NCBI GenBank assembly: GCA_020809705.1
Contig: CP085833.1
Span: 1,736,001-1,800,000 of the forward strand
DNA: 64,000 bases
Reading direction: 5' to 3'
Source of the DNA: Calonectria ilicicola
Lineage: Eukaryota > Ascomycota > Sordariomycetes > Hypocreales > Nectriaceae
The position numbers were made by a program, and so were the translations under genes. The notes beneath the pieces were generated by a model that saw only the letters and a list, made by a program, of their open reading frames with translations, ran no database searches and was not told the origin of the DNA. This document shows positions 21,876 through 35,275 of the stretch, in pieces (within the stretch, counting starts at the first letter, position 1; each line of letters opens with the position of its first letter).

Positions 21876-22255
21876 GTCTTTTTCAGAGGCTCAACAAAAG
21901 TAAAAGTAAAAGGGGAAGGAAACCGTGAGTGGAACGTATGACCAGTTTGATATATGATACCCGGCTGCCAAAATTCATGATAATCTTTCTCGTCCACTTT
22001 CTGAAGTCCATGGTGTTCGTTTTTCAACTCTCAGAAAGATCCCAAGTAACTGTTAAACTTTTTTTATATTAATTACCAAATCCTCATCTAGAAAAACGTC
22101 TACTTGGTATAAGTCCATAAGAAAGGGCACTGGGCCCCTTTTTCTTTTTCCTCCCCATCTGTGTGATCTTACAAATATTTCAATGCCTCCGCTAAAACCC
22201 TAAAAAGGAAAATGAAAGAAGAAAAAAGGATGATGAAGAATAAAAAGTTGATTCC
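21876..22255. other. Convergent 3' region
   Basis: This lies between the stops of the methyltransferase (+) and the WSC gene (-). AT-rich; no gene is seen. Confidence 0.5.
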
Positions 22256-23860
<1,605 letters not shown>

Positions 23861-24831
23861 TGATAAAAAAGCGCACGAGGGAACGATGGTTTGAGGAACT
23901 GCGCGGCAACAAGGGAGAATTACACCTCTCAACCGCCTCTTTTCTACTCTCCCCAAGAACCAGAAGAAAAAAGAAACTCAATTAAAGAAGGAGTGAATGA
24001 ACAAGACAAAGAATAAATTGAGACGAGGAACAAGGAACAAATCGGGAACAGCTGGCTATACATGATCCCTGTTATACATCCCTAATCAGCCAACCTCCAT
24101 TGGAACTGTTACCTCAGGTATGAAAAAGGGCTGCATTTGGCATTTGGTTCTCAGACACCATCATGCGGTTGTCTCCCTGTCTCCCAGGGGCTCATCAGTA
24201 TATTACCGTTGAGACGTGGCTGAATCAGGTACAGCGTTCCAGCCCTGTGTGCTTTTGGGTGGCTACCCTACATGAAGTCCGAGACATTGCGCACTCACAT
24301 CCCCGCCAGGACCAATAGTCATTGCGGGTTACGGGTTGACTGAACTGTCTTACAGCGGCGATCATCTTGAGTGGAATGCCAAGAACTCGCTGCAGCTTCG
24401 TTGAGTGGCCAGGCACGGCTCATGTGGTCGCGCGCCGCCCATTCCTGACGTTGCTGGCGTTAATTATAATTTCACTGAGACCCCAGCCTCTATATTCAAT
24501 CCTGAATTACAACCAAAGCAGCGCTTATGCAATGCGTTCAGTTGCATTGTTCGATGTGGTCAGAGAAGGTCTCATTTGATCTTGGACAATGAGATTCGCG
24601 GTTAGTATCAATGCAGACCAATCTATCGGCACGATACAATGGTTTGAGGGACAATTGCTGAATACAACAGAGAAGCTGCAACCAACAGGCAAATTGCCAC
24701 TCAGCCTCAATGAACCACGAGATATTCCGGCGTCTGATTGCAATGGCTTTGGTTCTCCTGCATTTTATCGCCAGTGTCGAAGGGTTTCAGTATCTGATTC
24801 CGCCGACTCCCTCAATAGTAACCAATCATAA
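23861..24831. other. Intergenic region upstream of WSC gene
   Basis: This holds the promoter and leader of the WSC gene. I see no coding sequence; open frames of 60-80 codons lack domains. Confidence 0.5.
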
Positions 24832-24929
24832 TCCGGTATGGTGTAGTGGCTAACATTTCGCGCTCTCATAACTTGAGAGATCAATTATCTTGACCCGCGG
24901 AGCCCAGGGTTCGATTCCCTGTACCGGAG
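24832..24929 (+). tRNA. tRNA-Glu(CTC) with 26-nt intron
   Basis: The acceptor stem pairs TCCGGTA with TACCGGA perfectly, with discriminator G at 24929. The D-arm is TGGTGTAGTGGCTAACA, the anticodon stem TCGCG pairs with CGCGG, and the T-arm is built on CAGGGTTCGATTCCCTG. The anticodon CTC is at 24865-24867. A 26-nt intron (24869-24894) sits at the canonical place one base after the anticodon. Confidence 0.95.
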
Positions 24930-24938
24930 ATGCTTCCA

Positions 24939-24950
24939 TTTTTGCTTTTT
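24939..24950 (+). terminator. Pol III T-run terminator of tRNA-Glu
   Basis: Two runs of five T lie 10-21 nt past the tRNA end, as expected for RNA polymerase III. Confidence 0.7.
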
Positions 24951-25712
24951 GCCGTTATTTGGTCATTCTTTTTTGTACGTGGTGGTGATTTGATCATGTT
25001 ATGTGGTGGGCAAAGGACGCTCGTTGGTGGGAGATGAGTCAAATCGGGATGTGCATAAACTTTTTCAGACAGCTAACGTAAACCCCCCTCCAACTACGCC
25101 CATAAATAAATAAAGGAATAATAAACTAAATAAATAAATCTAATATTTTATTTAACCTATTATTTGGCTTTATTTTTAGTTTTAGGTGCACTCCTAATGG
25201 CATCGGCAAATCCTTTGTGTACCATCCATCGATCGCGACAAGCAACAAACATCAATTCCAAGATCAAGTTCACTTCGGTCGCTTTACATTATCTGAGGTA
25301 GTGCAGAGCTCATAAAAAAACTGAGAATCCTCTGGGCTCATGAATACAGCACAAATGATTTTGACTAGGTCATCATCATATCACTATCGGCAATGAGTTT
25401 CCAAAGCTCGAGGTCAACCGTGATCAACTACCTAGTACGCTCTGCCAGCCTGGCATGGCATTGGGGTGGCATCTTCCGCTAATACCACTCCCTGTACCAA
25501 AACAAAGAAGTTCAGGGACTAATGACTCCAATTTGTGCGGTCTGATGAAACCTCTTGCCAGAAGAAAGTATGAGCATCTCTGATGACAGGTCTTCAACCA
25601 GTAGATATAAGGTCATGCAGGTATCCAGGGCCCTCACAGCAACAAGTTGAAGATAACGAGGTATTATTGGGTCTGAAATTGGGTATTTATTCATGCTCTC
25701 GCCAGCCCATTT
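24951..25712. other. AT-rich intergenic region
   Basis: Rich in AAATAAATAAA-like sequence at 25100-25190. No gene is visible. Confidence 0.5.
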
Positions 25713-26572
25713 TCACCATGGCTGCACACTGCCGCTCACATGCACAACTTTACCCACATCCGCATCCCGTTCTCCCTCGATGATGTTCTTGAGGAAATGG
25801 CCGCTCACCGCAGGGTCTCCGACGCCTCGGGCCTTCTTCACCTCATCCGTCATTCCCCCAAGCCCCGTCAGCACAAACCCAGGACTGACGGCCCACGTCT
25901 TGACGCCATCAGCCTTGAGGAGGTGATGCCAAACCAGCATGACCATGTTTAGAGCCGTCTTGCTAGACCGGTATGCAACAGCGGTGAGGAGGTCTTTCTT
26001 GGGCCATCCGGCTGGCGGATTAACTGCGGCTTGGGGGAAGAGTCCCTTGGAGCTGCCTTCGAGGGTGGAAGTTCCAGAGGTGATGAATAAGAGTCGCGGG
26101 TTGGACGACTTGATCAATAACGGGGCAAAGACCGTGGTCATGACCTGCGCGCCGGTTGTGTTGACATCGTAAGCCTTGTTGAATAGCTCTCTGAAGTTGG
26201 GAGCGTCTTGGTCAAAGAACATTTCAAAGGTTCCGCCTAGAAAGCTTTTGTTAATATACTGTCTTGCAAGATTCAGTAATGGTTCCTACCAGCGTTGTTG
26301 AGGAGGACATCAATCTTGTCAAATTTTGATGAGACGAGCTCGTATGCCTTCTGGATGGAATCGTCGTCGATGACATCAATTTGGATTGGCTCAACGGTGC
26401 TCTGGGAGCTGGGGAACTCTTCTTTTAATTTTGCAATGGCAACATCGGCTTTTCCCAAGTCACGACTGCCAAAGAGAACATGGTAGGGTTTGGATGAGGA
26501 GAAAAGAGCTCTAACAGTCTCGAATCCAATACCAGTATTGGCACCAGTGATGAGAACAATTTCGTTGGACAT
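25713..26572 (-). CDS. Short-chain dehydrogenase/reductase
   Basis: Two exons (26572-26290, 26236-25713) around a 53-bp intron encode 268 residues. The nucleotide-binding motif TGANTGIG is at residues 9-16, NNAG follows at the splice junction (NNAGGTFEM), and the catalytic Tyr and Lys are in YRSSK, preceded by an ITSGTST serine motif. It lacks a signal peptide, so it is a cytosolic NAD(P)H-dependent oxidoreductase of the classical type. The substrate cannot be read from sequence, and the neighbours (tRNA-Glu, NmrA-like gene) do not form a pathway cluster. Confidence 0.92.
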
Positions 26573-27700
26573 TATCGATGGATGGATTTGTGGGGAGAGA
26601 GTAGGTTGAATGGGTATTGATAAGGTGCGACGGCATCATGCAGAGTCGTTGCTCGACGTTGCTTTTAAATGTACATCTTAGGTGTATGATGTAAGGCTAG
26701 CATCTTTGGCCTCGCGAACGGACTTAGGGGATTGTCTAGGCGGGAAATCGCGAGTATATTCACCAACCAGGTTCCATACATGTGCTGTAGTGTGATTTAT
26801 GCACAGCAGGATGCTATGCAGTTTTACAAGTAGTATTCTGGCGTGTGCCGATGTGCCGGGAAACCGTTCGTTTTTGCCTATTTGAGAGGATTTTCTACAG
26901 AAGAAGCCAATAGGGACCCTGGGCGATGGCTCACGTGTAAGGTGGCTTGAAACAGGTGCATAGCTATGCAAAAGCAAATGCACCTCTCACGCAAGTATTG
27001 TCTTGTAATTCTAATGCTGCATACGGTGAGTGTTAGTGTCAAGGAGCCAGTTCCTGGGCTGACCCACAGACGGCCTAGTGGACCTCCTCACGGCCGGAGA
27101 TAATTGGAGATATGGAGGTAGGCCGTGCCGTCTCATAATGCCGTCAAGCCGTTGCTTTATTAAAATGGCCGACTCGGAGCTCCGTTGCGAGAGAAATGCC
27201 CGAAGCCGCGAGAGGTGTCGGGGTTTGGATGGGAAAGGCGCGGGCAATGGTGGGCTGCTATTAACAAAGGGAGGCTACTTTGAGCTTTGAGGGCCACCGC
27301 GCGGACACCTTCCCCAGTTTTTTATCTCTTAGATCTCAGAGTCTTTATTCGGCTGCTCGCCGGGTATTGTTGAGCATTAGTCCAGTCCAATCCACCTTTA
27401 TCTCGTGCTGGTTGTTCTGCTGGACGGAAGCTCAAACCGACGCCGACGATCGGAAACAGTGACCGAATCGGCACCAGATGCAGGAAGGAACAAATGGCTT
27501 TGCAGACGAATGACGGAATGCCATCAAAATGCTGCCTGCCCCGCACCGCATCTGGGTTGAATTACCCCACCATGTCATTGATTCATTCACTCATTCATGA
27601 TTAACTTGCTGCTCTGTCTGCAACACCAGAAAGTCATCACGGGTTGACGACTAATACCAACAGCACTGCAGCATCACCCGCAAGTACACTCGCCTTCACA
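26573..27700. other. Divergent intergenic region (dehydrogenase / NmrA-like)
   Basis: About 1.1 kb between two divergent start codons. No gene is seen. Both genes encode NAD(P)-binding oxidoreductase-type proteins, but no shared regulatory site is recognisable. Confidence 0.5.
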
Positions 27701-28621
27701 ATGGCTCTCAACAAGGTCTGCCTCGTCGGTGGTAATGGAAACCTCGGCACCATCCTCCTCGATGGCCTCGTTGCTGCTGGCGACTTTTCTGTAACGGTTG
27801 CTAAGCGGGCATCATCCAAATCGCAGCCTGCGCACCCCGAGTCCATTTCCCAAATCACCGTCCCCGACGACATGTCTGTCGATGTTCTAGTCGAGGCCCT
27901 CCGTGGCCAGGACGTTGTCATCGCCTCGTTCCCCCTCGTCGACGTCAACCAGCACCTCCGTCTTGTCGAGGCATCCGCCAAAGCTGGTGTGAAGCGATTC
28001 ATCCCCGCCGACTTTGGCAGCTGCGACGCCGCCAGCCCCAACGCTCGCCGCCTGCTCAAGCTCTACCGCGACAAGGACCTCGTGCGCCAAAAGTGCGAGG
28101 AGATTGCCGCAGCCAACCCGGGCTTTTCCTGGACGGCGCTCGTGTGCGGCCACTTTTTCGATTATGGTGTGCACGACGGCCTGCTGCACCTGGACCTCGA
28201 GAAGAAGACGGCAGACATCCTGGACGACGGCAAGGTCAAGGCATCAGCTTCGACTCTGCGCCGCGTGGCTCAGGGAACTGTCGCCGCGCTTCGCCGCCCC
28301 GAGCCCACGCGCAACCGCACCCTGTACATTCAGAGCTTCAACGTGACGCAGCTGGAGGTCGTGGAGGCCCTGGAGAGGGTCACGGGATCGACCTGGACTC
28401 GACGAACGATCGACTCCAAGTCTTACGTCGAGGAGGCGTCGCGGAAGCTTGAGGCTGAATACTCAAAGCATGTCATGGAGGAGATTGTGTTTGTGCTAGG
28501 AGCGCTAGAGGCCGACTGGACTCAGAAGGAAGGTTTCGCAATGGACCTGCTGGAGCTCAAGGATGAGAATCTTGACGAGGTGCTGGCCGAGGCTGTGGCG
28601 GGCATGGGCAAGAAGCACTAG
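27701..28621 (+). CDS. NmrA/isoflavone-reductase-like NAD(P)-binding protein
   Basis: A single exon encodes 306 residues from the ATG at 27701; an in-frame ATG at 27644 would add 19 low-complexity residues. The N-terminal GGNGNLG motif is the glycine-rich NAD(P) site of atypical short-chain dehydrogenases. VVIASFPLVDVNQHLRLVEA and GVKRFIPADFGS are typical of the NmrA/isoflavone reductase family, as is SWTALVCGHFFDYG. Members are either redox sensors that bind regulators or reductases of aromatic compounds; sequence alone does not decide. No introns. It is divergent from the dehydrogenase gene. Confidence 0.88.
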   Translation: MALNKVCLVGGNGNLGTILLDGLVAAGDFSVTVAKRASSKSQPAHPESISQITVPDDMSVDVLVEALRGQDVVIASFPLVDVNQHLRLVEASAKAGVKRFIPADFGSCDAASPNARRLLKLYRDKDLVRQKCEEIAAANPGFSWTALVCGHFFDYGVHDGLLHLDLEKKTADILDDGKVKASASTLRRVAQGTVAALRRPEPTRNRTLYIQSFNVTQLEVVEALERVTGSTWTRRTIDSKSYVEEASRKLEAEYSKHVMEEIVFVLGALEADWTQKEGFAMDLLELKDENLDEVLAEAVAGMGKKH

Positions 28622-29791
28622 AATAGAACAGAACAGAGCAGAGCAGAACTGAACTGAATGGCATAGTCTTGGCTGCTGTCATCGGGGTTGATGGCCGTCA
28701 TGCCAACGACAGCGGAACGAAACCTTAAGAGGCACCTCTGAATCATGTCACCTACAAAAGGTTAGATAAAGTTGGACGCAGGGTATTTTAGAAACAAGGC
28801 ATAGATATGTGACGACCAACCTAGTTAGCGAGCCGAGTGCCCGCGATGTCATTCCATTTCCACAGTATTGTTGTTGTTATTCAGCGGCCTTGCGTAGATC
28901 GGGTCATCATTCCCTCCTACGCACGCACTTGTGGCTTGGTGCCTGTCAGCCATTAAACGTCACCGGCCGGCCATCCATCTTACACGCATCCCCGTCACCT
29001 AGCTCAGAACTTTGGTGTGGCATGGAAGCATCAGCAGCGCGCCCATCTCACCAGTCGCATTGCACCCCTTCTATTTCTGGTACCGTCAGCTCCCCATCTC
29101 CCGAGATATGCGGGGGTGCAAAGTGCTCTGATGGCTCCGCGGGCTGCGGCCCGTTGATTGGGCAGCCGCAACAAGCTGCCGATGATCACCATCATCCCCG
29201 TCCGACGCACAGCACCGGTTGTTTTGAGTTGCGGGGAGGCGCATCTCGCGAAGGGGGACTTTTGGTTGCTTCCCGCAATCTTTGTACGACATGTTCGGCC
29301 TCGTATTCCCCGAGATACATGTCGTCACATATCGCACCAGTCTGGTAACATTGGACCTCTTAGCTGCAGCACCTGAGCGTTGCATGCCACCAATGTCACT
29401 CCTCCCCCTCCCCTCATCTCCTCTGCCCCAGAAGAAAAGAAAGTAGAGTAAGGCAAAGGAAAAAACCTTTTCTCCGTCAATCATGAGTTTTGGCCAAATG
29501 GGTCCCTCTGGATCGCCGTCCGAGCTATGGAATCGCATGTGTGCCGTAGTGCCGAGTTGGCCAAACGTTGAGCCTTGTAATGAGCAAACGGACTGTGCTC
29601 GTCGCACGAGAGACGGGAAACTCGGGAGCCATGGAGCGAAAACTATTTATTAGAACCGCTTGGTCCTCGATTGATGCAGAAAGAAACAGGCTGCTTCATT
29701 GAAACAGACAGACGACAGACGACAGACAGACGCCACTATTCATCTGCACCCCAGATCAGCACCTCTCTGATACAGTTTTCGCTTGCAGCTC
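28622..29791. other. Intergenic region
   Basis: No supported gene. A short purine-rich tract (GAACAGAACAGAGCAGAGCAG) follows the NmrA-like stop. The last about 100 bp are the leader of the secreted-protein gene, with a short CAGACGACAGACGACAGACAG tandem at about 29706-29730. Confidence 0.5.
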
Positions 29792-30603
29792 ATGATGTGG
29801 ACCAAACACCTTCTTGCATCGACGCTGCTGGCCGCGTACGTATTTACATCATTTCACCATCACTTGACTTGATGAAGAGGCAGAGAAGAAGCGGCTAACG
29901 GTTTCTTGGCAACTTAAACAGAGCTCAGCTATCGCTAGCTGAACCAGACCGTCCGTTGTCCTACAACCCAGGCGGGCCTATGATCCCTGCCTCGTCATCT
30001 GAACCAGATCACACATTGTCTTTCAACCCAGGCGGGCCGATGATTCCCGCTTCGTCATCTGGAACAGATACTACATTGTATATCAATCCTGGAGGTCCTA
30101 TGATTGCCGCTTCGCCATCTTCGTCATCAGACAATCGACTGTCCATTAACCCAGGCGGCCCTATGATCCCCGCGTGTCCCACCATCACCACTACAGCCCA
30201 GGTCTGCAGCACCTGCATCACCAATCCCTGCGTCAAGCTCTCCACCATCGTCAACCCTGGCATCTGCCCGTCCCATGTGCCGACCGTGACAAAGAAGTTC
30301 CCCTGCCATGAGAGTGCCTGCCCCGGCGGCTGCTCAACCCAGTACGTGCTGCCATGGACCACCTCGACCACGACGCCGGCCCCGACGGATACGCCTTGCC
30401 CCACCGTCACGGAGGTGCGTGGTCGGTGCTCGACGTGTGTTATGCCCATGTGCGAAGCCATCTCCATCATTAAGTCCGTCTGCGGTTGCCCGAAAGTGGT
30501 GCCCACCCTCACTACCAAGTACAGCTGTGATGGCAAATGCCCTGGCGGTTGTGCGGGCACCACTTACGTCTACGACACCGCCACGCCGACATGTACGGCG
30601 TAG
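29792..30603 (+). CDS. Small secreted cysteine-rich protein with four NPGGPM repeats
   Basis: Two exons (29792-29835, 29922-30603) around an 86-bp intron (GTACGT, branch GGCTAACG, AACAG) encode 241 residues. Exon 1 supplies a signal peptide (MMWTKHLLASTLLAA). Next come four copies of a unit centred on NPGGPMIPA, spaced 20-21 residues with Ser-rich linkers. The rest is two related cysteine-rich modules, each with VCSTC or RCSTC near the start, further Cys, a TK(K/Y) turn and CPGGC near the end. The modules are joined by a Thr/Pro linker. I do not recognise the family. Size, signal peptide and cysteine content suit a secreted wall, adhesion or effector-like protein. No dibasic processing sites flank the repeats. 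Confidence 0.82.
29962..30175 (+). repeat. Four in-phase repeats encoding NPGGPM
   Basis: The units start near 29968, 30028, 30088 and 30148. The core AACCCAGGCGG(G/C)CC(T/G)ATGAT(T/C)CC is nearly identical in copies 1, 2 and 4; copy 3 (AATCCTGGAGGTCC) differs mostly at third positions, which suggests selection on the protein after duplication. Confidence 0.85.
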
Positions 30604-33440
30604 TCTGCTAGCTAGTAGAGATGTAGTTTTGGATTGAGATGAGGCGCCGCCATCATGTTATCATGTTTGAATGCGACTCCCGGGAAAGTGGATTGATGGG
30701 GGGGCAAAACGGAGACCGTCGATCAATACGTTGGAGCGAGGCTTGGACGTTGAGTGTGGGAACACCGGCACCACGGTCTTCGGTGAAGGGTCTTGGCAAC
30801 CTCTGAGCTGCCGCGGATCTACCTTGGTTTGGAGTGCCGGGGGCGACCAGGGTAACCCAGACCTTGTGTCTTTTTTGGGACTGTGGTGTACTTTTTCCTT
30901 GGCATTTATTTTTCAGAGTTATTTACTTTTATTATTTTTATATGAAATTTTTACTTCTATTTTTTACTTTAACCTTTGTCTAAATTACGCATTCGGTATT
31001 CGTGACGAGCAATTACACTACACATTACATCATAGTTGTAAAAGAGAAAGAAAAAAAAAAGATTGTGAATCACGACTCCAATATTCCCCATCACCAAGAC
31101 CTGACTTCGATCCAGTGCCGAATTACGAAGCATAGTCCATATTTTGTGGCTATGGAGGTTTCAGAGTTGCGTGACAGGTTCAGCGCAATTAAAAAACACG
31201 ACCTAGATTCATGCCGAATCGAAAAGAAAAATCCCACGAGGCTTGGTTTGCTTTGTTTTTTTTGCCAGTTCATCCTGTCGCGGCCCCGCCCCAATCAACA
31301 ATCACACCACGGGCCAGCAAAGCTTGGGGCAGTAAACAAAATGCAACCGAGGAAAACCTGGGGGTTTAGCTTGGAGGATTATCGGTGGGCTCATTAGCCT
31401 CGGTGGTGGTGGCATGGGCTGGCGTGGTGGCCAGCAAACAAGGCAGAACGAGCCAGAAACAGCGCGAAGAGTACGACGGCATTTGCTGGTCGGGGATGAG
31501 TTGTCGAACAGGAACCCGGGATATCCTGTGCAGCCCGAGCCGCCCTACAAGCCGAGATCTTGGCCGGGGCGGCCGGCGAATCCGATCCCGGGACAGTGGC
31601 ACCGTGTGGCTCAATCTGGCTCATAGGGAGCACCTCGCACTGTATTTTCTCGCTCTGCGAATCGGCGTGCAATAGCCCGCTGGGAGCTTGGCCGTTGATC
31701 AGAATTAGGCTTTGAGCTCCCTGTGGTATTAGGCTTTCGGGCACCTAGTCAGGCACAGCGGCCAGATGGTGATGGGCACAGTGTGCCTGGGGCCCCGTCC
31801 GTCCCATCCCCAGAGGGCCGCTAACCAAGAGCGCCGCCATTGCCCAGATTCCAGAATGTGCATGCATCCCTACCCCGCCAAGTAAACGGCGGCAGCGTGA
31901 GCCCGAGCAAAAAGCTGGGCGATGGTGAGATTCATTGACTTGCATTTCATCGCCGGACCAGGGCACCGCAGCAGCAGCAGAAGAGGGGGGACAAGTAAAA
32001 AAGAGCTGGGCACTAACACACTGGCAGCGCGCAAAAGCCCAAGCAAACAAGTGGGCGGGCTGTGAGCGCCGCAAATGATACGTCATCAGCCCGGCCACGA
32101 CGGCGCACGCCCACGATGGCCTCGTTTGGGTGCCCATGTCCCTCTGTGTGCCCATGTCTCTATGTGCCCATGTCCTCGTCCGGCTGCCCCGTCGTCCCAT
32201 CCATTCCGTGCGGCGCCGAGCTGGTTCTTGGCAGGCTCCTGCTTTGTTTTGTGTACTACGGCGCGCACAATCACAGCGAATAGTTCGGCCCTCGTCTCAC
32301 CATGAATCCTGCAGAGTGGGTGCCAGTGCATTTACCAAAAGGCCGCTGATGCTTGCTGAGCTGAGCTGAGCTGTCCGTCTCCTTTCCCCGTCCGCGCGCG
32401 CTCCCCCAATCTAGACCCGACTAGAAGGAAAGAAATGAGAAGCAAAAAAAAAAAAAAAAAAAGAGGCGCAGGCACTCCGAAATATCGTCGGGGGGGCATT
32501 TCATCCACAGCAACCACGCTGAGGCATGAACGGCGTCTCCTCTTTTTTTGTACCCCCAATCTTGCGCTAGACATCGAGAAGGGGGGGGCATCCAAATCAA
32601 GCATGAAAAACGAGTCGAGAGGGAAATGGCCAAATTAATTAAAGAGGCTGCCTTTGCCCAATTGTCGACCGGGCTAGACCGTGTTATGGACATTAAACTA
32701 ATAAGACGCGCCGAAAACCACCACCACGACCCTGCCTACGTATTCGTCGACGCCAAAAAAGACACAAGCCAACACAGCCCCCGCCTGCTGACGTTGAATT
32801 TTTGCCTCGACGCTGCTTTCTGGGCTACAAGGGCGCATCATCTGCCGTCCTAATTTCGGATTCCTTCTTTTTTACTTTGATTCTATCTCGGGGCCTTGGG
32901 GCTTCCATCAAACCCCCCCGTCTCGCCAAGACAAGGCCTGACTGCTTTTGTTTCTGCCACGTCGTCGTTCGTCTTGTCGTTGGATATTAGTCGCCGGTTC
33001 CCGCGCGCAGTGAAGACTGAGAGGACCCTTGTCCTGCACAACCACCCGTCCCTCCACTTGCTCACTCACACCCACTTCTCGAGTACCTTAGCTCATAAAG
33101 CTTCGCTGCCCCCTCTCCGCGTTATTGTTATTGTTGTTGGTATTATTCCCAACATCTTCATCCCTCTACCCTAGTATCGCAAACAGGGCACCGACGACGA
33201 CGACAGCGCCAATTATTAAACCGCGGTGGAGCACCTGTCACCACATATCCTGGCCCCTTGCCTGTCAACTGCCGACTCCACTGAACACAGACCCCACGTC
33301 CGTCCTGGAGGCCGCTGACGAGAGCTCCGCTGCGCTGCACTAATCTGCGCCAACAACTGCTACCCATTATAACGACTGGCACCGCATTCCAACCTCGCTT
33401 TTTGCAACTCCAACTGCGTGTCCGACCTCTCACTCAAGCG
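30604..33440. other. Gene-poor region with simple repeats
   Basis: About 2.8 kb with no supported gene. It contains an AT-rich block (30890-31060), a tandem word based on TGTGCCCATGTCCCTC (about 32129-32178), a 20-base A run near 32446 and a pyrimidine-rich leader before the next gene. The GC-rich central part yields several long but domain-free open frames. Confidence 0.5.
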
Positions 33441-35275
33441 ATGGAGGCCCGCTCCCTCACGTCGCTCAACAACCTCGCGGCCAACCCGCCTCAGTACCCC
33501 GTCAACCCGACCGAGGAGCGTCAAGATCCCCTGGTTCTCTACATTTCACGTGTGCCCGGCACCAGAGGTAGGCCCATCCCGCTCCTACACGCCCCCGCCC
33601 CCGCCTGTGCGGAAAAAAACACCATGACGCTAACCACCATCACTGTGCTCCAGATGTCATCCTCTCTCCCTTTAAACCCCAGCAGAAAATCGTATCCGCC
33701 GAAGATGTCGCCAGCTGCCTCTATTACATCCACCTCGAGAAGCACATGCCCGAGTTCCAGTCGGCTGCCCAGCAGGCTCGGGATGACGGCTTTGGCTCGT
33801 CCGGCGACGAGGGCTCCATGAGGAACATTCCACGAAAGCCGGTTCCCGAGGCCACAAACTCGCCCCCCACGTTAAGCCGAGAGTACCTCCCCGGTGACGA
33901 CACCCAAGGTGCTGCGCGGACGCGTGGCTATACCGTCAACACCACCCTGGAGACGCCCCACTACGACCAAGGCCGCCGAAGCCTCGATGGACGAGGCTTT
34001 GATAACAGGGCTGATTGGACCCCCGTCGAACGCCCAATCCCCGCTGCTGGACTCAGTCGCTCCCAGACCATATCGCGAAAGCCTGTCGGCCCCAGGGCTC
34101 GACCGAACCTGAACCGGCCCAGAATCGAGAAGCCGACTCCTTTGGGGCCCGAGTTCCAGACCATGAGGGAAGGCGAGAGGGTGCCCGCGCAAGGATTCAA
34201 CCCCAGAAAGAGCCTGCAGACGAGCCGATCTCCATCGCCTCGAAAGCAGGTGGGGGAGCCCTCTTACACCAACCCATTCACCCTTGCTTTGATTCGCCGC
34301 GACCCAAGCACAGGAGCCCAGTGGAACGTTGCTCACGTCTCGTCCTATCAATCAGAGACCATTCTGCAACCCGAGTCGGAGGAAGCAGGCCCGCTGTTTT
34401 CCCCTGTGCCTCCCGTCACTCAAGGTCAAAACAATGCCGCAAACCCACCCATCAATATCCAGATTGAGACGCTGGGCTACCGCAAGTTCCGCAACATGCC
34501 CACGAGAAGGAGCTTCGACGTTGGCCCCGGAGATGGAATTCCTGAGGAGTCAAAGGTCCCTCGCAACGACGATGTCGTGCTCTCCCGACAGCTCCTCATG
34601 AGCTATGCCAAGACATGGTCGACCAACTTCAAGGAGAGATGGAACCAGGACAGTCTCAACCAGCAACGGGGAGAACACAAACGACATGGAAGTGTAGCCT
34701 CAGTGGAGTCTACCGGTTCCAACTCTGGTGAGCTCTCGCCCGGGCCACAGACTTCCTTGGGATTCCCCCTCCCAGGCATGAGACCCCGTGGATACGTCTT
34801 TACCAGCCCCTGGAACGGCAGATGCGAGTTCCGAACTGGAACTACAGGCCGCAGCCTTCGTTGTTATCACATTCTGAATGATGACAAGCCGGCCATCAAC
34901 GCCTTGATGGAGCAGCAGGGGCTTCCCACACCTCCTCAGGGACTGTCAATGCCCCTGAGCGAGCTGCGTTTCAATCTGCCAACTCATGAACTTTTCAAGT
35001 CCCCCGAGGGACGCGAGGAGGTCAAGACGCAAATCCAAGGACACTTTAACAAACTTCTTCAAAAACTCGACAACCGAGGAGGTCAGAGCGACGATGACGG
35101 CACAGTTTCGCCTTTCGAGCTCAACCTAGGCAAAGAAAAGGCCGGCGGTGGCAAGCATGGAAAGCGAGCCAAGCTGGGTAAATTGATTATTTATCCTGAT
35201 GGACTAAAAATGCTGGATATGGTGGTGGCGGCCAACATGGGCATCTGGTGGGGTGCGTGGGAAAAGAGCTTTTAG
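33441..35275 (+). CDS. Conserved-looking fungal protein of unknown function
   Basis: Two exons (33441-33567, 33654-35275) with an 86-bp intron encode 582 residues. I do not recognise the family. The first about 80 residues look folded (DPLVLYISRVP, IVSAEDVASCLYYIHLEKHM). A long Pro/Arg/Ser-rich disordered part follows (FNPRKSLQTSRSPSPRK). The C-terminal half again looks folded: YTNPFTLALIRRDPSTGAQW, VLSRQLLMSYAKTWSTNFKERW, RGYVFTSPWNGRCEFRTGTTG, LKCYHIL-like and a final GLKMLDMVVAANMGIWWGAW. There is no signal peptide or clear membrane span. The pattern of two conserved blocks around a disordered linker suggests a scaffold or regulator, but this is only a guess. Confidence 0.8.

Noticed and set aside
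25713..28621. Secondary-metabolite cluster around the dehydrogenase and NmrA-like genes
   Set aside because: No synthase, transporter or pathway regulator is present in the neighbourhood.
29968..30180. NPGGPM repeats as a dikaritin-type peptide precursor
   Set aside because: No Lys-Arg processing sites flank the repeats and no UstY-like or other tailoring gene is nearby.
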